The notes under the pieces: model-generated
The model's input: the letters and a program-made list of their open reading frames with translations, nothing else
Databases searched by the model: none
What the model was told of the DNA's origin: nothing
Position numbers and translations under genes: made by a program
NCBI GenBank assembly: GCA_910577095.1
Contig: CAJTLY010000003.1
Location: forward strand, 98,730 to 129,380
Direction: 5' to 3'
Origin: an uncultured Alphaproteobacteria bacterium
Lineage (GTDB): Bacteria; Pseudomonadota; Alphaproteobacteria; RF32; CAG-239
DNA: 30,651 bases
Shown: positions 1-6,800 of the stretch, piece after piece
How the letters are laid out: the number at the start of each line of letters is the position of its first letter
Numbering within the stretch: the first letter of the stretch is position 1

Positions 1-27
1 TGATTTGAGCCAACTTTGTTAACTGAT
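1..27 (-). pseudogene. Edge copy of the same gene tail (NQLTKLAQI)
   Basis: Read on the minus strand, 27 down to 1 gives N-Q-L-T-K-L-A-Q-I, matching N-stop-L-I-K-L-A-Q-I in the remnant at 1219-1554 (12 identical bases, TGATTTGAGCCA, at 1-12 and 1284-1295). A TAA stands just upstream where the 100-bp repeat begins, so this copy is cut off at its 5' side. The rest lies outside the window. It indicates that the repeat plus gene-tail unit is present more than once in tandem. Confidence 0.4.
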
Positions 28-32
28 TTTTT

Positions 33-132
33 TAATGCTGGTAGTCGAACCCTTGTGCAAGGGTTCAAATCCCGTCTTTCCTCATCATTTACAAAAAAAA
101 CGCCGCAAGGGCGTTTCTTTCGTAAATGGCGG
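33..132. repeat. 100-bp direct repeat, copy 1
   Basis: This block matches 1738-1837 at 98 of 100 positions; the only differences are at 56-57 (TG here, CA in the other copy). It ends inside the 3' end of a tRNA-Ser gene (TGGCGG, the complement of CCGCCA) and includes a copy of the tRNA terminator hairpin at 93-116. The tRNA body is missing here; after 132 the sequence becomes unrelated. A tRNA 3'-end fragment repeated at the far side of an AT-rich block is the usual footprint of site-specific integration or of tandem duplication at a tRNA. No integrase is present in the window. Confidence 0.9.
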
Positions 133-225
133 TGTAGTAAACCTCAATGGTATAGAGCTTACCAGATTTTAATTTGTTTATAAATTCAGCCCTCTAATGC
201 AAGCTGTAATGCTGATTAAATATCT

Positions 226-441
226 TTAGTCTAACGCTCTCAGTTCTGCCCAAGACTGTTCACATTGACTTCGAGAACGGCCATTTTGTTGACAATTCTT
301 CATATAATCGTATTCTTGATAATATGGATACAAGAAAAAGAGTAATATGGCTAAAATAGCAACATAACCGATACTCTTAAAAATTAGGCTAACAACTTTA
401 TCTAATATTTGCCTTACGCATATTTGGGGTTCTTCGCTCAT
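226..441 (-). CDS. Small single-pass membrane protein (possible immunity partner)
   Basis: A 71-aa protein starting MSEEPQ at 441; a GGGAG Shine-Dalgarno lies 7 nt upstream, so longer upstream readings are not needed. Residues ~20-40 form one hydrophobic helix (GYVAILAILLFFLYPYY), followed by a short polar tail with two cysteines and a C-terminal EQSWAELRALD. The start lies within the last 44 bases of the upstream gene, so the two are translationally coupled. Its size, membrane segment and position directly after an unknown secreted-effector-like protein suggest an immunity protein, but no family is recognised. This is an inference from layout only. Confidence 0.6.
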   Translation of the reverse strand: MSEEPQICVRQILDKVVSLIFKSIGYVAILAILLFFLYPYYQEYDYMKNCQQNGRSRSQCEQSWAELRALD

Positions 442-1156
442 CAAGCATCTCCCAACAAGTTTTATTCGGATTATAATAACCTGAATTACTACCATAAAGA
501 TTATTTTGCAAGTCTTTTCGGCTATCCGCAGAAATCTCTGACATCGGCATAGTTCCTTTCTTTTTGTGATAATCCCATATTTCTTTAGCATACCCCAATC
601 TTAAGCCCCAATCACGACTTATCGGACTTATCTTTGCCAACTGACATTGTAATAGAGGGTGGTAGTAATTATCGATATCCGCCCCCTGATTAGGGCCATA
701 AGTAGTTACAAGATTATTTCCCGTTTGATTCATCTGTTGCCAATAATCATAGGCTGTTTTGGTATCAGCAGCCAATTCTCCTAAAGATTCCGGAGTATAC
801 CTAATAGTATCTGCTACAATAGTAGATATATCCTTCACTTTTTGCCATGCATTATTTATCGTATTATTAAGCTGTTTTACAACCTTCGGAACATTATTTC
901 CAATATTTGATACTCTAAAACCATAATTATTATCTGCTGAATTGCCCCAAAAATTAGTGGTATATTGCGGATAGTTAGAAGTAATGCCCTGATTATTATA
1001 GCATTGCATCATCGCATCTTCTCTTTGTTGCCGCGCCATTTGATAATTAAGCTCATCTCTGACACTGAACCCGCTGTGATTAACTCCGTAACTGTCAATC
1101 TGGTTATCATTGTCATAATAGCCCAAAGGAGATTTATATTTTTGCCAAATGTTCAT
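398..1156 (-). CDS. Unknown protein with HPLLQCQLAK...DLQNNLYG C-terminal domain (possible toxin)
   Basis: The chosen start (MNIWQKYK, 252 aa) has AAGGAT 7 nt upstream; a longer frame to 1222 has none. The first ~100 residues are rich in N, Y and Q and of low complexity. The last ~100 residues hold a compact motif: a His in DNYYHPLLQCQLAK, then a helix WGLRLGYAKEIWD, then DSRKDLQNNLYGSNSG. The order H, LAK, G/AKE, D-x-x-NN-x-x-G resembles the DUF6973-type domains seen in bacterial effector and phage proteins; this is recall, not a search result. No signal peptide is seen. It overlaps a small membrane-protein gene and lies in an AT-rich accessory block. Function unknown. Confidence 0.65.
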   Translation of the reverse strand: MNIWQKYKSPLGYYDNDNQIDSYGVNHSGFSVRDELNYQMARQQREDAMMQCYNNQGITSNYPQYTTNFWGNSADNNYGFRVSNIGNNVPKVVKQLNNTINNAWQKVKDISTIVADTIRYTPESLGELAADTKTAYDYWQQMNQTGNNLVTTYGPNQGADIDNYYHPLLQCQLAKISPISRDWGLRLGYAKEIWDYHKKKGTMPMSEISADSRKDLQNNLYGSNSGYYNPNKTCWEMLDERRTPNMRKANIR

Positions 1157-1218
1157 ATTGATTATCCTTTCAAATAAGTTAAAAACAGCAAAGGGATAGC
1201 AAAAATGAAAAAGACTTT

Positions 1219-1554
1219 TCAATCCTCCTCAGTTAGCGATGTATCAGCTTCTGCATTCAAAAGCTTTTTAAATTCCCGATTATTGATTTGAGCCAGTTTA
1301 ATAAGCTAATTTGTTTGATTACTCTTAACTTAAGGAATAGTCATTGACGAAGCTTTATTTTGTTGAAACCATTTCACAAAAGCATTTGCGGATGATACCT
1401 TTCCGGCTCTTTGATATTTTCGGAATTGTTGCTCCTGAAGCTGTTTAAAGGCTTTCTTAAGAGGTTCGCAATTTTTGTCTTTTGCAACGGCTCTGTTGCT
1501 GGCTTCTCTTTTTCGTTCCAGACGACATAAAGTATCGACTGAATTAGTTCTCAA
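1219..1554 (-). pseudogene. Decayed gene remnant with two in-frame stops
   Basis: A 74-codon frame (TTG at 1554 to TAA at 1330-1332) continues in the same frame through TAG at 1306-1308 to a TGA at 1219-1221, and the intervening codons still look protein-like (LIKLAQINNREFKKLL, then NAEADTSLTEED). No ATG or SD precedes the frame, which opens only just after a degenerate tRNA terminator, so the 5' part is probably lost. The charged, helical N-terminal piece (RLERKREASNRAVAKDKN) suggests a coiled region. The KLAQI segment is repeated at the left window edge, where the corresponding codon is CAG rather than TAG. It could alternatively be a real 74-aa TTG-start gene. Confidence 0.55.
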
Positions 1555-1737
1555 TTCATTCCGTTTCTCGCGTTGTCAACCGTCCGCAATGCCCGCATTT
1601 CCGCCGGATACGAAAAAAAACGCTGCAAGCGAGCGTCTTTTTAATCAAAATGGCGGACAAAAAGGGATTGACTTCGCGTTGCTTGCCGCACAGGCGCATT
1701 TTTTCCTTCGGAAAACCGGCGGTACCCGCGTCCCGCC
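1555..1737. other. Gene-free stretch with a degenerate tRNA-Ser 3' end and terminator
   Basis: On the minus strand, 1670-1611 reads as a diverged copy of the tRNA-Ser 3' end followed by its terminator: AATCCCTTTTTGTCCGCCA (versus AATCCCTTTCTGTCCGCCA), then a hairpin ACGCT/AGCGT at 1620-1636 and a run of eight T. The tRNA body upstream is not recognisable. Together with the two 100-bp repeats this makes three tRNA-Ser 3'-end echoes within 1.8 kb. Open frames here are by-products of tRNA and terminator sequence and are not genes. Confidence 0.6.
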
Positions 1738-1837
1738 TAATGCTGGTAGTCGAACCCTTGCACAAGGGTTCAAATCCCGTCTTTCCTCATCATTTACAAA
1801 AAAAACGCCGCAAGGGCGTTTCTTTCGTAAATGGCGG
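1738..1837. repeat. 100-bp direct repeat, copy 2 (overlaps tRNA-Ser 3' end)
   Basis: The second copy of the 33-132 repeat runs into the 3' end of the intact tRNA-Ser gene. Both copies contain a 9-bp palindrome with a 2-nt centre: GAACCCTTG-CA-CAAGGGTTC here (1752-1771) and the same arms with TG in copy 1. The arm CAAGGGTTC is identical to the T-arm region of the neighbouring tRNA-Ser, so the palindrome looks like two tRNA T-arms joined head to head. Confidence 0.9.
1798..1821 (-). terminator. Rho-independent terminator of tRNA-Ser
   Basis: On the minus strand AAACGCC (1809-1803 on the opposite strand) pairs with GGCGTTT around a 5-nt loop, followed by eight T residues. It starts about 10 nt after the CCA end of tRNA-Ser. 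The same hairpin is copied at 93-116. Confidence 0.85.
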
Positions 1838-1922
1838 ACAGAAAGGGATTCGAACCCTTGGTACCCTTTAGGGGTACACACGATTTCCAATCGTGCGCCT
1901 TCGACCACTCGGCCACCTGTCC
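1832..1922 (-). tRNA. tRNA-Ser (anticodon GGA)
   Basis: The minus strand folds as a 91-nt class II tRNA: acceptor GGACAGG paired with TCTGTCC, D-arm GGCCGAGTGGTC, anticodon stem CACGATT-GGA-AATCGTG, a long variable arm (TGTACCCCTAAAGGGTACC) and T-arm AGGGTTCGAATCCCT, with the CCA encoded. The GGA anticodon reads UCC/UCU serine codons. It has its own promoter and terminator. Its 3' end is the anchor of the accessory block to its left. Confidence 0.97.
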
Positions 1923-1935
1923 AAAACTGATAAGT

Positions 1936-1964
1936 TTATTAGCCTGTTTTAACTTATTTTGCAA
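1936..1964 (-). promoter_or_regulatory. Promoter of tRNA-Ser
   Basis: Minus strand: -35 TTGCAA at 1964-1959, 17-bp spacer, -10 TAATAA at 1941-1936, placing the start about 7 nt before the mature tRNA 5' end. Confidence 0.55.
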
Positions 1965-1998
1965 GATTTATTTTTGCATTTTAGGAAAAAATCGGCGC

Positions 1999-2595
1999 CT
2001 AATTTCCCCAACCCACCGCTTGCGAGACGATCACCGTTTTGGTGTTGGGCAGCTTGAGCGCTTTTGCGACCGCCTGTTTGTCAAAATAGCCGCGGACAAC
2101 CGAGGCCAGCCCTTTGGAGGCGGCGTACAGTTCCACGTTCTGGTAGGCGGAGCCGGCGTGCATAACCGGATAATCTTCGTTCTTGCTGCCGGTATAAATC
2201 AAAACTAAAGGAACATTTTTCATATAATCCTGAGTTGAGAAAAGCGGCAAAATGTTATCGCTGCTGACCGGAATCAGAGCATGCTTATTGGCATCAAAAC
2301 GCCAAACGCCGTCTGTTTTGGCCGCAAAAACATCCAGATCTTTTTGATTCATCGCGGTCGGAATTGTCCGCAATCCGCCGCTGCGATTAACGCCGTAAGC
2401 GGCCCACAAAATCTCGCTTAAAGTTTGATCGTCAATTTGCCGGTTGTCAAACTCTTTGATCGAACGCCGTTCGTTCAGGGCCTGCATCAGCGGCATTCCG
2501 CCGTTGCGTTCCGGTGTCGGCAGTTTATGCTCGGCTGCGGTGCCGTTATGAATTATCGTCATGGCCGTCAATACTCCTAAAATTAATTTTTTCAC
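1999..2595 (-). CDS. Exported nitroreductase-family flavoprotein
   Basis: 198 aa from a GTG start at 2595, chosen because GGGAG lies 7 nt upstream and because the protein then begins with a signal peptide (VKKLILGVLTAMTIIHNGTAA, likely cut before EHK). The mature part has nitroreductase/SagB-like features: ALNERRSIKEFDNRQI near residue 45, an ILWAAYGVNR helix, PTAMNQKDLDVF, and a C-terminal half with VPLVLIYTGS and the AGSAYQNVELYAASKGL segment that forms the FMN site and dimer interface in this family. Such enzymes use FMN and NAD(P)H to reduce nitro, quinone or related compounds; the substrate here cannot be told. A signal peptide on a nitroreductase is less usual, but forms with one are known. 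Confidence 0.85.
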   Translation of the reverse strand: MKKLILGVLTAMTIIHNGTAAEHKLPTPERNGGMPLMQALNERRSIKEFDNRQIDDQTLSEILWAAYGVNRSGGLRTIPTAMNQKDLDVFAAKTDGVWRFDANKHALIPVSSDNILPLFSTQDYMKNVPLVLIYTGSKNEDYPVMHAGSAYQNVELYAASKGLASVVRGYFDKQAVAKALKLPNTKTVIVSQAVGWGN

Positions 2596-2629
2596 GTTTT
2601 TTCTCCCGTAAAACAGATATAATAAACAC

Positions 2630-2650
2630 GGCTGCCGTTTGTAGGCAGCC
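2630..2650 (-). terminator. Hairpin between the unknown gene and the nitroreductase
   Basis: GGCTGCC pairs with GGCAGCC around a 7-nt loop, followed on the minus strand by GTGTTTATTATA, a weak T-rich tail. It may end the upstream transcript or attenuate the nitroreductase gene. Confidence 0.4.
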
Positions 2651-2662
2651 TTGGATTTAAAT

Positions 2663-3736
2663 TCAGTCGGTCGGTCTTTCCAAATGACTGCCGGAAGGAG
2701 AAACACTTCCTTTTCTCTTTTCCTGCAGCTGCCGTGTTAGCCGGCGCAAAGCCGGCGGACAGCTGTTTTCGATAAACTTTATTTGCATTTTTTCCAGCAA
2801 AAAGGTGATAATCGCTTCATCCATCGCATAGGCGTGCACTTCCATCGGCATCAGCGCATACAGCTCATCCTGCTCAAACGCCAGACAGGTAAATTTGCTT
2901 TCGAAAAGTTTTTCAATTACCGGAAAAGCTGACAAATCTTCGTTTTGTCGGGCAATATGGAGCGCTTGATGAAAAATAAGCGCCGGGACGGCCAGATTGT
3001 CGCACAGAGCAATTTTTTCCCGGTTGAGATAAACCGTATTTCCTTCGACATAGGCGGCGGCCATTGTTCTGATGTCGGTGCTGAGGCCTTTGGCGGCTTG
3101 GCCGGTTTGCCATTCTTCGGCGGTAAAAAATTTGAGAACAATTGCCGTATGATAAACGGCGTTAAAGGTATCGATAAGGTTGTAACACAACTCACGATGA
3201 CCTGAAAATTCCGGATTCTGCCAGTTTTCCAAATCTTCTTTCAAACGGGGCACGCTTTGCAGACGGTTGCAAAACTGGTTGACGCGGGCGGTTTCCCGTT
3301 CAAGAAACTCGGGCGGCAAAGTCAGGCCGAACAGCAGAATTTTGATCTGGTTTTTATAGTCATGAACCGTTTGTCGGTTTTGATTAAAAGCTTCGGTATC
3401 ACGACTGACAACGTCGATCAGCAGACCGTCTAAAAGTTCTATTCTTTGTTTGTTGTTAAGTGCCGCCAGTTTGGCATTTGATATTCCTGAAAGCTTGCGT
3501 ACGGCAGCTTCGTAATGTCGACGGTTGCTTTCTTTCAGCCGCGGCCGCAGTTCGCGTGACAATTTGTTCCATTCTTCGATAGAGGGAAAAGTGACACTGC
3601 CGAGCAGCCGGTCGAGTTTAGCCCGGTGTTTGGAAAACTTCGGTTCAATGACCGCATATTGTTTTCCCTTATACTGTCCCAGCATAAGATTACAGTTCAG
3701 CAGAATCCAACGGTATTCGGATACGTTCAGTTTCAT
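2663..3736 (-). CDS. Unknown protein with zincin-like HQxxH motif
   Basis: 357 aa starting MKLNVSEYRW, with AGGAG 6 nt upstream. No signal peptide or membrane segment is seen. The first ~170 residues are charged and helical. The C-terminal third holds LIFHQALHIA (H256, Q257, H260) and, about 40 residues on, MPMEVHAYAMDE (E299, H301). That spacing resembles a zinc metallopeptidase fold, HExxH plus a downstream Glu in a second helix, except that the catalytic Glu is Gln. It could be an inactive zincin, a metal-binding domain of other function, or coincidence. The gene lies directly upstream of the nitroreductase, 67 nt apart, on the same strand. No family name can be given. Confidence 0.6.
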   Translation of the reverse strand: MKLNVSEYRWILLNCNLMLGQYKGKQYAVIEPKFSKHRAKLDRLLGSVTFPSIEEWNKLSRELRPRLKESNRRHYEAAVRKLSGISNAKLAALNNKQRIELLDGLLIDVVSRDTEAFNQNRQTVHDYKNQIKILLFGLTLPPEFLERETARVNQFCNRLQSVPRLKEDLENWQNPEFSGHRELCYNLIDTFNAVYHTAIVLKFFTAEEWQTGQAAKGLSTDIRTMAAAYVEGNTVYLNREKIALCDNLAVPALIFHQALHIARQNEDLSAFPVIEKLFESKFTCLAFEQDELYALMPMEVHAYAMDEAIITFLLEKMQIKFIENSCPPALRRLTRQLQEKRKGSVSPSGSHLERPTD

Positions 3737-3773
3737 GCCATGCTCCTGTTCATACCCTTATATGATAGCACAA

Positions 3774-3812
3774 TTGCCGGGCTTTTCCAAGTAAAAACTT
3801 GTCGCCCGGCAA
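3774..3812 (-). terminator. Nested hairpin after the autotransporter gene
   Basis: A 9-bp stem TTGCCGGGC/GCCCGGCAA encloses a second small stem CAAGT/ACTTG. It lies just past the autotransporter stop codon and before the start of the next gene. Its T tail is weak, so it may terminate with help from Rho. Confidence 0.55.
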
Positions 3813-3828
3813 ACTTATGTAAAAAAGG

Positions 3829-6800
3829 TTACCAGCTGTAACTTAAACCCAAACCGAAGGTCGACGCTTTGTAGTCGTCGCCGAAGGTGTGGTTGGCCCA
3901 GCCGTAAGCCGACAGTTGTTCGGTGAAGCCGTAACGGCCGCCGAGCTCAATCCGGCCCAGCGTCTGATCGTCGATTGTGTTGACCTTGCCCAAACCGGTG
4001 ATCCGAACTTCGTCGCCGTCGGTAATCGTGCGGACAACACTCGGTTTGACGTAAAGGTTGGCATAACCTTCGTCCATTACAAACGCTTTCGTCAGTTTGA
4101 CACCGGCTTCGAGTTCCAGTTGACGCAAAGTGTTGTACTTCGCAACCTTGCCGGCGCTGTCGGTCGCGTCGTCATAGTCTACCTGAGTATAGAAGGCGCC
4201 GACGCTCGGGGTCAGATAAACGGTTTTGTTTAACGCATAATCGTAACCCAACTCAACGCTGCCGCCGAACTCGGTGCCGTCGGTATCCGACTTGATGCCG
4301 TCTTTGGTCTTCAGATCAACTCTCTGAATACCGCCGTATACGGTGGCAAACGTCCACCAATTGTTGCGGTCATAACGGTAATACAAACCGGCAAGATACG
4401 AATCAATGTCGATTTCCGATCCGACGGTCGAGTAATGATGCTTGCCGTCGCCGTTCATGTCATAGTTACCTTTACGGTAAGATAAGAACAGGCCCAGTTT
4501 GTTGTTGAGATCGTGCTGCAAGTCGCCGCCGGCCTCTAAACCCCAGACCTCGGCGTCGATATCGGTCGGCGTCTTGATGCGAAGGGTATTGTAAACCGCA
4601 TTGGCCCACAGATTGTGGAAGGCTTCGCCGTTCCAGTAGTAGTCATAGAAGCCGCAGCCCGGACAGTACAGACGGTTGGCGCTGACTTTGTTCATGATAT
4701 TGTAAACCATGTTGCTGTTTTGTGCCAACGCCGCAGCCGGTAAAGACTCGGCGCCGATGACTTCCGGCGCTACCGGACGGTCGCTGCCCGGCAACGGCTG
4801 CGGCTTAACCGACGGAATGTCCGGCAGTTCCGGGGTCGGCGGTGTCGGAACATCGGGAACATCGGGAACGTCAGGAACATCGGGAACATCGGGAACGTCA
4901 GGAACATCGGGAACATCCGGAACGTCCGGATTTTCCTTATCCTTTAGTTCGAAGTACCATTTGTTGCTGTTCTCGGCAATTTGATCGTATTTAACCTCAA
5001 ACAGATACGGGTTTTTATAAACACGCGAAACCACAAACGAATCCGCGTTGCCGGTGGTGTCGTTCTCAGATTGTGCGAACAAAATCTGCCCGCGGTTGCG
5101 AATATCGGCATCTGATGAAGCGTGGACGATCAGCTTAGTTACACCTTTAACATCACCGGCAACATGCAGTTCATCCGCTTTCATGTTCTCCACGTCAACA
5201 TCGATATGCAGGAAACTGTCGGTTGCCGAATAGCTTTTCAGCTTGACGGTTTCCAGATAGCCGTTGGCAATATCGAATACCGCATTGTTCAACGACAAGC
5301 TGGTCACCGCATCGGCGTCACGGTTAGCGGTGCCGTCAGCATTCAATGAAGCAACAAACGCCCCTTTGCCGTCCCAGTTCTTCGCCGTCTGATCTTCGTG
5401 CTGATAAGTGCCGAAACGTAAAGTGGTGTTCTCAACAGTAACTTTTTCAGCATTGACGATGTCGTTGTTCATCGCCACATATTGTGTCGTGGTTCCTGTT
5501 TCGGCATCAATCGTATCGTTACCTTTAAAAACATAGCTGCCGCCTTCGATATTGTCGTTGATTATCCAGGCGCCGTCGCCGGCAGTGTCAAAAGCGATGG
5601 TTGAATAGTAGCCTGTGACATACAATGCGTTAAAGTTTTTTCCGCGGGTCGGATCCAGTGTATAGTTTCCCGACATGAAATGTACATCGGTACCGGAAAC
5701 AAAATTCATATTTGCAGCAGCATAAACGGCACCGCCATAAGCTTTATTGGTTTCAGAAGCCGTTTGAGCATAGTTATTCAAAAAATCGCCGGTTATACTG
5801 CCGATTTTTCCATTATAAATCGCGCCGCCGTAAGCATTGCCGATTTCGCTGATAGCTTTGTTACCGGCCATCATGCCGCTGATTTTTCCTATTGAGCCCG
5901 TACCTCGGTAAGAAGCATTGTAAATGCCGCCGCCGGCTGCTTCGCTGTAACCCCTGGCCTCATTATTCAGAATATTGCCGGTAACACTTTTTATATTATT
6001 GCTCCAAACATTGTACAAAAAGCCCCCGTAAGCTTTTCCTTGATTGCTGATGGCCTGGTTGTCATTCACGGTAACGGAATCAACTTGGGCTATAACCGAT
6101 TGAAGAGCGCCGCCCTGAGCATTTCCGTTCTCCGTCACGGCTCTGTTGTTAGAAATATATTCTGCTGTAAGCTCTTTTATCGGTCCCGCAGTTGCACCGC
6201 CGTTTGCTCCGGTATGTCCCAACGCTTCGTTACCGATTAAACTGCCGGTAATATTTCCGACTTTTCCGTAATTATAGAGAAAACCGCCAACTGCAGAACC
6301 TTCGCTGCTGATGGCTTTGTTGTAACTTATGATGTCGCTGGTAATATCGCCCATTCCTGTTTCATCGCTGCCGCCGTCAATTGCAATCATGCCGCCATGC
6401 GCACCTTTTTTGCCTATTGCCATATTACCCGATATAATTTTTGAGGTAATATTTCCCAAAGTTGCACGATAAAGCTCAATGGCACCGCCGTCTGCACCCA
6501 ACCCCTCGGCAATATTGCCGATTATATCACCGTTTATGTTGCCTACGGACGAGACTCTGTTTGTACTGTAATTGCCTAAAAAGCCTCCTCTGGAAGTGCC
6601 GCCTCCATTTTCAGGAGTACCGTTGTCCATTGATTTATTATAAGCGATGGTACCGGTAATGTCTTTTATCGTACCGCCATAAGGATTATAAATTGCACCA
6701 CCGTTAGAAGATGCAGCCCCTTGATGCACGTTGCCGATAATATCACCGTTAATGTTACCGATATTTTTTTGATTAAATATGAAAGCGCCGCCACCTTCGG

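Noticed and set aside
398..1222. Longer start at 1222 for the 252-aa gene
   Set aside because: It would run back through the tail of the decayed gene and has no SD at the right distance; the ATG at 1156 has a good SD.
1475..1930. Open frames of 70-150 codons on both strands over the tRNA-Ser region
   Set aside because: They run through tRNA, terminator and repeat sequence (RDSNPWYPLGVHTISNR-like translation is the typical tRNA-Ser artefact) and lack an SD.
4847..4927. CRISPR array
   Set aside because: The repeats are contiguous 9-bp coding units without spacers.
4709..4984. Plus-strand frame encoding Gly-Thr-Ser repeats
   Set aside because: It is the complement of the DVP-coding repeat in the autotransporter.
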